From assembly GCA_044228505.1 (NCBI GenBank), contig JBGAUT010000030.1, positions 1 through 64,000 on the forward strand: 64,000 nt of DNA, written 5' to 3'. Positions within the stretch are counted from its first letter, which is position 1. Every line of letters begins with the position of its first letter. The notes beneath the pieces were generated by a model. The model made no database searches. It was not told the DNA's origin and was given only the letters and a program-made list of their open reading frames with translations. The translations under genes were made by a program, and so were the position numbers. Positions 33,978-43,054 of the stretch are shown here, one piece after another. The stretch comes from JAEUKA01 sp044228505 (GTDB taxonomy: Bacteria; Myxococcota_A; Polyangia; Palsa-1104; JAEUJZ01).

Positions 33978-35933
33978 ATGATCAATGAAAAACAGTTGCT
34001 GGGAGCAGCTGAGTCAGCGGCGGGTGGAGCCGTCCTCGAATGGCTGGAGGCTCGTCGCCAAGTGCCCGGTGACATCCTCTCGCAACGGGGACTCCTGGCC
34101 GCAACCCGTGATGCCCTGGTCTTTGTGGTCGATGATCTACTACGTGCCGGCCCGACGACTGTATGGCGGCGCAATGATCTACGAGGCTATCAGCTACGAA
34201 GCGAGCTGTTCACAGCCACCCTCACTCTGCAGGTTGGCGAAACCGAGGTGCAGCTCACCGACCTGCGTCCAGAGCAAGCCTCTGTGCTGATGGCGACCTG
34301 CGGACTCACCTCCCCTACTCCTGCTCCTCTCGTAACGGTGCCATCCGTGTTGCGCACTGCAACTCCGGTGGAAAGCTCTTTTGCAAACAGCTCGCACCTG
34401 GAGCCCTCTGCACCGGATCGACCTGCACCGCTGACGCTCACTCCGGCGCTCACTCCACCTGATCCGGACCGGAACGTCGTTGCCAGCAGCGAAGCCATCA
34501 ACAGCCGCCATGACAAGTCCACTGCCCACGTGGACGGCTTCGATTCGGACGATGTCGATTCGGATGACGATCTTTCAGACGGTGTCGACGCAGAAGACGA
34601 AGAGGAAGAGAAAGACGAAGAGGAGGACGAAGAGGAAGACGAAGAGGAAGAGGCGGATCGAAAGATCGCAACCAAGGATGAGAGCAAACGCGATGCAGCA
34701 GTATTGGCGAAAGCACGCCTTCTCTCGGTCTTGGCCAAGCGGCAATCGGACCCACGAACGCCCGTAGAATCCCAAGCGGTCGAAACTCCACCCTCCCCTC
34801 CGGCCAAGTCTGCACCCGAGGCTGTCAGTGCTTCGATTGGGCTTGGAATGATGATACTCCTCATTGCTGCGGTGGCCCTCCCGGTACTAATTGGGAATGA
34901 TCTAAAACAGACCATCTTGGGAATCCGACCTCATCTCATCTTGGCCGCAATCGGCAGTGCGAAGGAAACCCTCACCATCGGATTCTATCTCGCCGTTGCC
35001 GTGACGGTAGTAGGAGCCCCTGGCAACGCCCTGGGCTGTCGACCCACAGTGTTTTGGACCACCCTGCCCATGTTCTTTGCGCTGATTGCGGTCGTGACCG
35101 GCATACAGTCGGTCTTCCCAGATCCCAAGCACCCCACGGCCACTGCAGAGACGGCAACAGAGCTACTCATCCGACTGCGTCACACCCAGACGCTGCCCTA
35201 TTTGGTCATGCTGCTGGCGGCCTATCTGTACGGTCTGCCGCTGCTCGGCGTCTGGTTCCGTGCACTGGCGACACATCCTCGTCATCGCAAAGAAGACGGA
35301 CGCGACACCGTAGTCGAAGCGGGGGACAGTCAACCGGCACTACTGATGATTGGGGCCGCCGTTGTGATTCCCTTTGCATCCTGTCTGTACGTTCAGCGGA
35401 GCGGGCACGCCTCTTGGGCCATCTTGATCGCGCTAGCGTTTGTTACACCGTCAGCAATTCTGTCCTGGCAAGGCTCGCGCTTGGATCCCCGAATTCGCTG
35501 GGATCTAGGAGGATCTCCCGCGGCCTTTGCGATTCAAGGAGCGTTCGTGTATGCGCTCTATTGGATGCTGGTCAGGCAGCGGGGAATCCTTCCGCACATT
35601 GATGCAGCGATTGAGCAAAGCGAGCACGCACTTCTGCATGGTGAATTGCTGGACACGCTACAGAGAGTCCTCGGCCACAGCGATGTGGCACTCCTGAAAG
35701 GTCTGGCGTTGTCCCAGATTGGCGTGATCATCGCGTCCTGGATCGGGCATCGGGCCATCATGAAGGTCGACCCGAGCCAGCAGTGTTCCGTAGCGGGATG
35801 GCTGCTCGCGCTCGGACTTGGGCTCATCCTTCTGCTCATGGCATGGTCGGTGGATCTGGACTTTCACGTGCGGATTCCTGCGTTCATCGAGCAACTCAAG
35901 GAAGCGACCCAGCACAGCGCATCGAGCGGTTAG
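33978..35933 (+). CDS. Multi-pass membrane protein with long acidic linker
   Basis: A 651-residue protein of unknown function. The N-terminal 110 residues are soluble and mixed alpha/beta. Residues about 120-240 are low complexity and contain a run of Asp/Glu (for example DEEEDEEEDEEEEADRK). From about residue 285 there are eight or nine hydrophobic helices (LGMMILLIAAVALPVLIG, FYLAVAVTVVGAPG, MFFALIAVVTGIQSVF and others). ATG 33978 is chosen for the AGGAG six bases upstream; an in-frame start at 33960 lacks one. It begins about 52 bases after pdxA. The layout resembles other Myxococcota membrane proteins with charged linkers, without a defined family. Confidence 0.7.
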   Translation: MINEKQLLGAAESAAGGAVLEWLEARRQVPGDILSQRGLLAATRDALVFVVDDLLRAGPTTVWRRNDLRGYQLRSELFTATLTLQVGETEVQLTDLRPEQASVLMATCGLTSPTPAPLVTVPSVLRTATPVESSFANSSHLEPSAPDRPAPLTLTPALTPPDPDRNVVASSEAINSRHDKSTAHVDGFDSDDVDSDDDLSDGVDAEDEEEEKDEEEDEEEDEEEEADRKIATKDESKRDAAVLAKARLLSVLAKRQSDPRTPVESQAVETPPSPPAKSAPEAVSASIGLGMMILLIAAVALPVLIGNDLKQTILGIRPHLILAAIGSAKETLTIGFYLAVAVTVVGAPGNALGCRPTVFWTTLPMFFALIAVVTGIQSVFPDPKHPTATAETATELLIRLRHTQTLPYLVMLLAAYLYGLPLLGVWFRALATHPRHRKEDGRDTVVEAGDSQPALLMIGAAVVIPFASCLYVQRSGHASWAILIALAFVTPSAILSWQGSRLDPRIRWDLGGSPAAFAIQGAFVYALYWMLVRQRGILPHIDAAIEQSEHALLHGELLDTLQRVLGHSDVALLKGLALSQIGVIIASWIGHRAIMKVDPSQQCSVAGWLLALGLGLILLLMAWSVDLDFHVRIPAFIEQLKEATQHSASSG

Positions 35934-36006
35934 GGGTGCCAAGCCGAGTCAAATACACTGCATACGCTGTGGATCATATTGACCTCATCGCAGGGTACGG
36001 TAATTC

Positions 36007-36585
36007 TTGCTGATGATGGTGCGCACGCTCTCCTCGCTGTTACGGAATGTTCTGGCCGGACTCCTACTATGTCTGTCTGTGCCAGCGAACGCAGCACCAC
36101 TCATCGGAGAGCTCGCGCCCGCACTGGATCTACCAACCCTAGACCCAGCTCATCAGAGTCCCACGTTCGGTCCAAGGATCAACATTGCTCCTCGGTCCGG
36201 TCACATCTGGGTTGTCGATTTTTTTGCAACCTGGTGTGGACCGTGCCTCAAGTCGACCGCCGCACTCGATGAAGTACTCCGTGGTTTTGGTGACCGCGTA
36301 ACGCTGATTGTGGTCGATGTCAGTCAACCAGCCGAGCGAGTCATCGAGCATTTTCAAAAACAGCCACTCCCGAAAGGTGCCAAGCTCGCACTTGACCGCG
36401 ATGGGCAGGCCGCCAAGCGATGGGGGCAGGACCGCTTCCCGACCACGTTTTTGGTAGATGATCGTGGTGTCATCGCCCACATCAACCGTGGTTATGGTCC
36501 CGGCTATCCCGCACGCATAGAACGCTGGCTTCGTCAGATGCTGACATCTCAGACCGTGCAGCCGCCGCAAACCTTGAGCCAATAG
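36007..36585 (+). CDS. TlpA/ResA-like thioredoxin-fold protein, exported
   Basis: A 192-residue protein with an N-terminal signal helix (LLRNVLAGLLLCLSVPANA) and a thioredoxin fold. The redox motif is FFATWCGPCLKS near residues 71-82 and the cis-Pro segment is RFPTTFLVD near 145. It should act as a periplasmic thiol-disulfide oxidoreductase. The first in-frame start is TTG 36007; ATG 36013 or 36016 are equally possible and change only two or three residues. It precedes the next gene by 18 bases, so they are probably co-transcribed. Confidence 0.85.
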   Translation: MLMMVRTLSSLLRNVLAGLLLCLSVPANAAPLIGELAPALDLPTLDPAHQSPTFGPRINIAPRSGHIWVVDFFATWCGPCLKSTAALDEVLRGFGDRVTLIVVDVSQPAERVIEHFQKQPLPKGAKLALDRDGQAAKRWGQDRFPTTFLVDDRGVIAHINRGYGPGYPARIERWLRQMLTSQTVQPPQTLSQ

Positions 36586-36603
36586 ACGATACAGCATCTG
36601 TCG

Positions 36604-37941
36604 GTGCATGATGCATGGGTGCTCATCCACGCGCTGCGTCAACGACTTATCCCGGTCGCCACGATTCTGCTCTTGCTGATCGGTCTGACCTTCCTAAGTG
36701 CCTGCCGTTCTTGCCTTCCTCGCTCTGATGCCGAGCGGGCCAAGGAGGAGCGAGAGGAAATCCATCAGCAGCTCAACTCCTCTTTGTTGGTCTTGCCGTA
36801 TCGCGGATTGAAGACGGTGTTGCGTGCGAGTGCCCTGACGCCGCCACCGCCGCAGATTACAGAGGTGGTCCAGATCCTCAATCAGGTCTCTGCAGATCTA
36901 CAAGTTGAGCAGCCTGATCTACTAGGACAGAGCAAACAACTTCTAGCGCTGGCATCGGCCATTTATCGCAGTGGAGCCATTCTGTTTCGCGAAGAAGAGG
37001 ATCGCTATCCACTGCTATGGCAGACCGCCCAAGCAGGCCCACTGCCTGCCGCATGGTACGACGCCCAGACCGAGCACCTAGTCGCTGGAATGCTCGATAT
37101 GTTGGTGTATGTAACGGGCCGACAGAAGCCGCTCATCGACTGGGTCTACTACGAGTTTGAGCGGGCCGAGCCGCAGCCCACGTGGCCCAAAGAGCTGCAA
37201 CTCCTTGCCCGCCAAGCCCGAAGCCTGATGTTCATGGTCGGTGCCAAGCACTACGCCGCAGAGGAAGAGCTTACCGGCTACTTAGAGACCCTGCGCCTGA
37301 TGTCTTCCCAAGACATCCAACAGCTCCAAGTGACCAGTGGCGCTTCGGTGCAGATAGCGGGCGAGATGTACCACAAGGGACTCCGCGCCGCAGGTCACTT
37401 CTGTCGCAGCTTCAATCGCTTCGCGCTCAAACGAGATGAGCGGGGCTATGAGGATCTCGAAGTCGCACTCAAGTTGGTCCGCGAGCTGGGAATGGACAAT
37501 GAGCTGACGGACTGGGCCGAGCTTTCGCTGGCGCTGCATAAGAAGGACTACTCAAAAGCGAGCCAGTTACTCACCCATCTTGCCCAGAGTCCGTACCTCA
37601 CCGAAGAAGAACGCGTCGAAATCAAAGCCTGTGCCGATTCGATGTCCAAGCTGGGGGATGGCTTCGTATTGTTCGGACGCAACCGCGCCCTACTCGTCGT
37701 TGCTCGCGCTGCGCTGGCCCGGGTGGGGGGCGTCAAGACGCTGCTGGCAGTGTTCGCGATACTCATCGGACCGGAGCGTGCCGCCAAGGTCGCTCGCCCG
37801 ACGCTGCTGCTCTGGGGAGTTGGTACCGTACTCGCAGAAGACGCTCAGCAAAAAAGCAAACAGACCATCGATAAAGGCAAGCAGCTCGGGCAAAAGGGCT
37901 ACCAACTGCTGCGCCAGCAGGTCGACAAGATCTCTGACTAG
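36604..37941 (+). CDS. Putative lipoprotein/membrane-anchored helical protein
   Basis: A 445-residue protein starting at GTG 36604. A signal helix (IPVATILLLLIGLTFLSAC) ends in a lipobox-like SAC near residue 34. The mature part is helical and TPR-like (WAELSLALHKKDYSKASQLLTHLAQ near 300-325), with a hydrophobic stretch near 380-395 and a basic, Gln-rich C-terminal helix. No family recognised. It sits 18 bases downstream of the thioredoxin-like gene. Confidence 0.65.
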   Translation: MHDAWVLIHALRQRLIPVATILLLLIGLTFLSACRSCLPRSDAERAKEEREEIHQQLNSSLLVLPYRGLKTVLRASALTPPPPQITEVVQILNQVSADLQVEQPDLLGQSKQLLALASAIYRSGAILFREEEDRYPLLWQTAQAGPLPAAWYDAQTEHLVAGMLDMLVYVTGRQKPLIDWVYYEFERAEPQPTWPKELQLLARQARSLMFMVGAKHYAAEEELTGYLETLRLMSSQDIQQLQVTSGASVQIAGEMYHKGLRAAGHFCRSFNRFALKRDERGYEDLEVALKLVRELGMDNELTDWAELSLALHKKDYSKASQLLTHLAQSPYLTEEERVEIKACADSMSKLGDGFVLFGRNRALLVVARAALARVGGVKTLLAVFAILIGPERAAKVARPTLLLWGVGTVLAEDAQQKSKQTIDKGKQLGQKGYQLLRQQVDKISD

Positions 37942-38049
37942 ACGTCGTCCGCTAAAACAGACAACCGTCCGCACAATGGCAGCCGAGTGCGATGATGGTT
38001 GAAATTCCGCCCACCGGCACCGCAGCGGATGGTCCAAAATAGGCGGCAC

Positions 38050-39873
38050 ATGGACAAGCTGCGCTGGCTTCACCTGTCTGACATTCACTGCGGACAGCGC
38101 GGTGAACGGACCCGCTGGCCGACGGCTAGAGCGCCATTCCTATCGGACCTGAAGGAGCAACTGGCCAAGCTCGGGCCTCCGGACCTGATCCTGGTGAGCG
38201 GCGACCTGGCGTTTTCGGGACAGAAGCGCGAGTACGAACAGCTCAAAGAACGGATCGACGCCATCACCGCAGCCACCGGCGGCAATCCACTGTGGGTGGT
38301 GGTGCCCGGCAATCACGATCTGCGCTGGCCGGAACCTGGCGACGCCACGGCGCGGGGGCTGCGCAGCTACCCCGATGACGCTGATGTCCGACGGGCAGTG
38401 CACTCCGCCAAGAGCGAGACCCAGCGATACCTGAAAAAGCTGTTCAGCGACTACGAACGCTTCTTCCGCGAGTCCCTGCTTCGCCAGTGGCAAGATCGCA
38501 GCGATGAGCTTCGGCTCGATTACAAGCTCGGTGGCTTGCCCGGTGATTTCTTGCTGCGGATCGAAAAGCACGGGCTACGGTTGGGAATCGTCGGCCTCAA
38601 TTCGGCCTACCTTCAGCTGAGCGGCGACGACTATGAGCGACGGCTTAGCCTAGAGCCCGAGCAGGTCCCCGGGGATCTGCCCAAGTTTGTCGAGGACACC
38701 GATGCTGCACTGCTGATGATGCACCATCCACCGTCGTGGCTCTCGGCCCGCAGCCACAAGCTCTTCGAGCAGGAACTGTACCCACCGGGACGCTTCCTGG
38801 CTTGTCTGTTCGGTCATATGCACGGCCATCGGGCGTCGATGGAGCTTGGTGCCTCGGGACAGCCGCGTCGCTACCTACAGGCCTCGTCTCTGTTTGGGCT
38901 AGAACACTACGGGCACGATCATGAGGAGCGCGTGAGCGGCTACGCCATCTATGAGCTTCTGCGCACTTCGCCCAGTGAAGGCAGGCTGACTCGCTTCGTT
39001 CGCACAGCAGTGTTTCTAGAGGATGGGGCGCTGCGGTTTGTGGACGATCTACGGGCCGGTCCAGCGGGGCAAACCTTGACGGTGCCACTGCGCAATCGGC
39101 CCGGTGTGGATGGCAGAAGGCCGACCGCAGAACGAACGCCCGCGCTCCTCGCATCGTCTCAGACCGAGATCGCGAATCCGTTCACGCATAGCGGCAGGCT
39201 GACCGATCCCAGCCTATTTGTTGGCCGCAAGGAAATTCTCCGTCAGCTCTTTGAAGACTTCCGCCGAGGCGGTAATCGGGCCCTTCTCGGCCCTGCGCAG
39301 ATTGGGAAGTCGTCGCTGCTGTCCATGGTGTGCGCGCTCGGTCCCGAGCGACTGGGATTTGAACCCAGTGCATTTGTGTATCTGAACTTGCAGATCATCG
39401 ACGACGACGGTGACTTTTTTGATGCGCTGTGTCACAAGCTCGGGATCGCCCCCTGTCGAGGCTACAAGCTGGAACGGCAGCTCTCACAGCGACGGATTGT
39501 GCTCTGTCTCGATGAGGTCGAAAAGCTGCAAAGTGAGCGCTTTCCGGTGGCAGTAAGGGAGCAACTCCGTGGACTCGCCGACGGTGCCGACGCACCACTG
39601 ACGCTGCTATTGGCCAGCAGAGTGCCGCTCGACAAGCTCTTCCCCGATGCCCCGGACCGGACGTCACCGCTATATAACGTTGTGCCGCCGCTCACCGTGC
39701 CGCCATTTTCTGACGCTGAGTGCCGAGAGCTACTGTCCACCCGACTGCGCGGCAGCGGGGTTACCTTCGTCGATTCCGAGATTGCCCAGCTCATCCAAAC
39801 AAGCCACGGCCACCCAGCCACCCTCGTCGCTGCCGCCGCCACCCTATTCGATCAGCACCGAGGGTGCCGGTGA
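38050..39873 (+). CDS. Calcineurin-like phosphoesterase fused to a P-loop NTPase
   Basis: A 607-residue fusion. Residues 1-330 form a metallophosphoesterase with a complete metal site: LHLSDIHCG (Asp11, His13), VSGDLAFSG near 54, VVPGNHDLRW near 83, MMHHPPSWL near 223 and LFGHMHGH near 254. Residues about 380-600 form an ATPase of the Orc/STAND-like group: FVGRKEILRQL, Walker A GPAQIGKSS near 415, Walker B IVLCLDEVEKL near 484, and HGHPATLVAAAATL near the end. ATG 38050 has a GGCGG upstream; a TTG at 37999 adds seventeen unlikely residues. The stop overlaps the next gene's start (GTGA). This domain pairing is typical of NTP-dependent conflict or signalling proteins, where the phosphoesterase is the effector. 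Confidence 0.85.
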   Translation: MDKLRWLHLSDIHCGQRGERTRWPTARAPFLSDLKEQLAKLGPPDLILVSGDLAFSGQKREYEQLKERIDAITAATGGNPLWVVVPGNHDLRWPEPGDATARGLRSYPDDADVRRAVHSAKSETQRYLKKLFSDYERFFRESLLRQWQDRSDELRLDYKLGGLPGDFLLRIEKHGLRLGIVGLNSAYLQLSGDDYERRLSLEPEQVPGDLPKFVEDTDAALLMMHHPPSWLSARSHKLFEQELYPPGRFLACLFGHMHGHRASMELGASGQPRRYLQASSLFGLEHYGHDHEERVSGYAIYELLRTSPSEGRLTRFVRTAVFLEDGALRFVDDLRAGPAGQTLTVPLRNRPGVDGRRPTAERTPALLASSQTEIANPFTHSGRLTDPSLFVGRKEILRQLFEDFRRGGNRALLGPAQIGKSSLLSMVCALGPERLGFEPSAFVYLNLQIIDDDGDFFDALCHKLGIAPCRGYKLERQLSQRRIVLCLDEVEKLQSERFPVAVREQLRGLADGADAPLTLLLASRVPLDKLFPDAPDRTSPLYNVVPPLTVPPFSDAECRELLSTRLRGSGVTFVDSEIAQLIQTSHGHPATLVAAAATLFDQHRGCR

Positions 39874-41819
39874 AGCAGCTCCTATATCGAATCTTAATTC
39901 TACTGGCTACGATAGGAACACTCCTATCAATAGCTCTATTAATGTCAAAATCGCCCACCAGCCAAGTCAATGCAGAAACAGTTTGGAAGGCAACGTTCAT
40001 AATAATTATTGCACTAATTCTTATTTTTGAATCTAGTTTAAAGCGCAAAATCTCAAATGAAGAGATTCTTTCAATTATAGTATCCAAACAAACCAAAAAA
40101 TTACTCAAAACACACACACGCAATAAGGCATTAGTTGCAAAATTACTTCACCATTCACTAGTTGAGCGCTATCAAGAAAACAACTCTCATTCTCACTGGC
40201 CTGTGTCCCATGATACCACCTCAAAAGTTCCACCGCAAGAGACTTTAGAGCTTGAATACTATCGCTTAGCGATTAGTTTTTCGGCAACATTGGAATCGGC
40301 GATGAGTATTCAATCGATTGCTGAAATATCAAAATTCCATTGGCCAGAGCTATCGACCGAATATCCCATTCTCTTCCCTCCCCAGCTTCGGGACGCGATC
40401 GAATCGCTGAAACAGATTGGGGATACCGTGGATCGCGCCATGGAGACCACGGCCCAGCTGACCAAAACCACGACACTTTGGGAAGTGAGTGAACAAATTG
40501 TGCATTTGACGCGGGCACAATTTGCATTGAAGGAATTAGGCGAAGGATTTGCACCTGTACTGGCATTGGTCATTGGTCATTTTGCTGATGTGCTCAAAGA
40601 GGAAGGTGAGCGGGTTCGTTCCGAGCAACAGCGTGGTCCCGTACCCAATCCTTATGTGATAGGAAATCCCGTACACGGCCCGCTCTTCGTCGGACGCGAG
40701 GATGTGCTCAGGCGACTGGAGGAGCTGTGGGGTTCGAGTGGTCAGTGTCCGTCGGTGCTCCTCTACGGCCACCGTCGGATGGGCAAGTCGTCGGTGTTGC
40801 AGAACCTTGGCCGACTGAAGCTACCTAGCCACAGCGTGCTGGTGGACTTCAACTTGCAGCGCATCGGTCGGGTCCGCTCGACGGCGGAGTTGCTCCATGG
40901 ACTGTCTTTGAAACTGTACGATGCGGCGAAACGGGCGGGACTCGGTGGCGAGCTGCTTTCCGAACCGCAGGAATCCGACTTTCTCGCCGAGGGCAAAAAT
41001 CCGTACCTGGCGCTCGACCGCTTCCTCGACAAGCTTGGGCAGCTACGCGAAGGCCGTCGCTTTCTGGTCACCGTCGATGAGTTCGAACTGATCGAAGAAC
41101 AGATCGCCGAGGGCCGGCTGGATCCACACCTACTGGCGGTCTTCCGTGCGACCTTTCAGACGTATCCATGGCTGATCATGGCACTCGCGGGCCTGCATCG
41201 GTTGGAAGAGCTGCGACATGACTACTGGCATCCACTGTTTGGCTCGGTCTCGGCGATCGAGGTCAGCTTTCTCAGTGATGGTGCCGCTCGCACGCTCATT
41301 ACCACTCCAGCCCCCGACTTCGCGCTCGACTACGATGCGGCGGCGATCTCTCGCATCATCGAGCTGACCCACGGGCAACCCTATCTGATTCAGCTCATCT
41401 GTCACAGCCTGGTTGCGCGGTATAATCGTTTGCTTAGTGAGGAGCCGGTGCCGCCGCTGCGTCGCTTTCAGTTGGCCGATGTGGACGCTGTCGTCAGTGA
41501 ATCAGAGCTGTTCACCGATGGGATTCGTTACTTTCAAGGGGTCTGGGATCATGCTTCACGCAGTGCACCGGCGGGCCAAACCCAGGTTCTGATCGTGTTG
41601 GCGCAACATCCAGACGGACAAACCGCAGAGGAGCTGACCCGCTCGTGCGGTCAGGCAGAGGCGACAACCCAGGCGGCGTTGCGGGCTCTATCTAGACACG
41701 CCGTGCTCCGAACAGACGGCGTCCGTTATTTTTTCACGGTTGAACTTCTCCGTCGCTGGATCGTTGCTCAGAGCGTCCTTCTGAGCGCGAAACAAGCTTC
41801 GGTGGAGGCTGGACCATGA
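39870..41819 (+). CDS. Membrane-anchored P-loop NTPase, partner of the phosphoesterase-NTPase
   Basis: A 649-residue protein beginning at GTG 39870, which overlaps the upstream stop (GTGA). Two N-terminal helices (LLYRILILLATIGTLLSIAL and ATFIIIIALILIF) anchor it to the membrane. A helical stretch follows, then an NTPase domain: FVGREDVLRRLEEL near 273, Walker A GHRRMGKSS near 300, Walker B FLVTVDEFELIEE near 395 and HGQPYLIQLICHSL near 503. A winged-helix domain ends the protein (RYFFTVELLRRWI). The first 450 bases are strikingly AT-rich compared with everything around them. Coupling implies that both NTPases work together, one at the membrane. Confidence 0.82.
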   Translation: MKQLLYRILILLATIGTLLSIALLMSKSPTSQVNAETVWKATFIIIIALILIFESSLKRKISNEEILSIIVSKQTKKLLKTHTRNKALVAKLLHHSLVERYQENNSHSHWPVSHDTTSKVPPQETLELEYYRLAISFSATLESAMSIQSIAEISKFHWPELSTEYPILFPPQLRDAIESLKQIGDTVDRAMETTAQLTKTTTLWEVSEQIVHLTRAQFALKELGEGFAPVLALVIGHFADVLKEEGERVRSEQQRGPVPNPYVIGNPVHGPLFVGREDVLRRLEELWGSSGQCPSVLLYGHRRMGKSSVLQNLGRLKLPSHSVLVDFNLQRIGRVRSTAELLHGLSLKLYDAAKRAGLGGELLSEPQESDFLAEGKNPYLALDRFLDKLGQLREGRRFLVTVDEFELIEEQIAEGRLDPHLLAVFRATFQTYPWLIMALAGLHRLEELRHDYWHPLFGSVSAIEVSFLSDGAARTLITTPAPDFALDYDAAAISRIIELTHGQPYLIQLICHSLVARYNRLLSEEPVPPLRRFQLADVDAVVSESELFTDGIRYFQGVWDHASRSAPAGQTQVLIVLAQHPDGQTAEELTRSCGQAEATTQAALRALSRHAVLRTDGVRYFFTVELLRRWIVAQSVLLSAKQASVEAGP

Positions 41820-41847
41820 ACCGAAGCGTCTGCTAGACTGGCGAATC

Positions 41848-41863
41848 GTCTGCTATAGCAGAC
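41848..41863. promoter_or_regulatory. 16-base perfect palindrome upstream of cysK
   Basis: GTCTGCTATAGCAGAC is fully self-complementary and ends 28 bases before the cysK start codon. A half-site with the same CGTCTGCTA core lies exactly 20 bases upstream (41827-41835), two helical turns away. The arrangement suggests a repressor or activator site for cysK; there is no T-run to suggest a terminator. Confidence 0.5.
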
Positions 41864-41891
41864 AACATCTACCGGCGAAGAAGGAAGGCAC

Positions 41892-42875
41892 ATGTCGAGC
41901 ACTCACTGGTTCCAAGACAATGCACAGTCGATTGGCCGCACTCCACTGGTCCGCTTGAACCGCGTGATCGATGGGGCCCCCGCTACCGTACTCGCCAAAA
42001 TCGAGGGCAGAAACCCCGCCTACTCCGTCAAATGTCGACTCGGAGCGGCGCTGGTGTGGGATGCCGAAAAGCGCGGAGTCCTTGGCGAAGGCAAAGAGAT
42101 CGTCGAGCCAACCAGCGGCAACACCGGCATCGCCCTCGCCTTCGTTGCCGCCTCCCGTGGCTATCCGCTGACCCTGACCATGCCTGAGACGATGAGCATT
42201 GAGCGCCGCAAGCTGCTCGTTGCCTACGGGGCCAAGCTGGTCCTGACCGAGGGTGCCCGTGGCATGAGCGGTGCCATCGCCAAAGCCGAAGAGATCGTAG
42301 CGTCAGACCCGAGCCGCTACGTTCTGCTCCAGCAGTTCAAGAATCCCGCAAACCCTGCCATCCATGAAACCACCACCGGCCCAGAGATTTGGCATGACAC
42401 CGACGGTGGCATTGACATCCTGGTCTCGGGCGTCGGCACCGGAGGCACCATCACTGGCATCTCGCGGTACATCAAACAGCACAAGGGCAAGCCGATTACC
42501 TCGGTGGCAGTCGAGCCGGCCCACAGTCCGGTGCTGACCCAGAAGCGTGCAGGAGAGCCACTAAAGCCCGGCCCTCACAAGATTCAAGGAATCGGAGCAG
42601 GCTTTGTTCCCGATGTTCTGGATCTGTCCCTGGTGGATTCCATTGAGCAGGTCACAAACGACGAAGCGGTCACCTATGCGCGTCGCTTGGCCCGCGAGGA
42701 AGGCATTCTGGCAGGAATTTCCTGCGGGGCCGCCGTTGCGGTCGCCGCACGTCTCGCGCATCGGCCGGAAAACGCAGGAAAGACACTGGTGGTCATCCTG
42801 CCTGACTCAGGAGAGCGCTATCTAAGCTCGATCTTGTTTGAGGGACTCTTCGACGAACGCGGCCTCGCTAAGTAG
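41892..42875 (+). CDS. cysK: Cysteine synthase A (O-acetylserine sulfhydrylase)
   Basis: A 327-residue PLP enzyme. NPAYSVKCR near residues 37-45 carries the PLP Lys, PTSGNTGIAL near 75 binds substrate, GVGTGGTITG near 180 binds the PLP phosphate, and GISCGAAVA near 276 closes the site. It condenses O-acetylserine and sulfide to cysteine. The protein looks closer to gammaproteobacterial CysK than to many deltaproteobacterial versions (for example TMPETMSIERRKLL), which may indicate horizontal origin; this is an impression, not a tree. Cysteine supply next to a Cys-rich peptide pathway may be coincidence. Confidence 0.93.
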   Translation: MSSTHWFQDNAQSIGRTPLVRLNRVIDGAPATVLAKIEGRNPAYSVKCRLGAALVWDAEKRGVLGEGKEIVEPTSGNTGIALAFVAASRGYPLTLTMPETMSIERRKLLVAYGAKLVLTEGARGMSGAIAKAEEIVASDPSRYVLLQQFKNPANPAIHETTTGPEIWHDTDGGIDILVSGVGTGGTITGISRYIKQHKGKPITSVAVEPAHSPVLTQKRAGEPLKPGPHKIQGIGAGFVPDVLDLSLVDSIEQVTNDEAVTYARRLAREEGILAGISCGAAVAVAARLAHRPENAGKTLVVILPDSGERYLSSILFEGLFDERGLAK

Positions 42876-43054
42876 GAATCCTGACCACTCCCATTCCTAG
42901 CCGTTGTCGCGAGGCGCGGTTCTATCGAGCCCCTATGCTGCCCCAATCCTCCAGAGAGCTGTTTCTCACCGAGCTAGTTCATCACCATTGCCGGTCAGCG
43001 GTGATACACTCCTCATCGCGATCGCTCGAAGCAGGTATGCGTTAGGACATCAAG

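Noticed and set aside
34190..34915. 241-codon minus-strand Ser-rich frame opposite the acidic linker
   Set aside because: Antisense of GAA/GAG/GAC codons gives Ser/Phe/Val runs; no start signal.
41892..42875. Unusual VKCR instead of VKDR at the PLP Lys of CysK as an active-site mutation
   Set aside because: Well-studied enterobacterial CysK proteins have the same Cys at this place.
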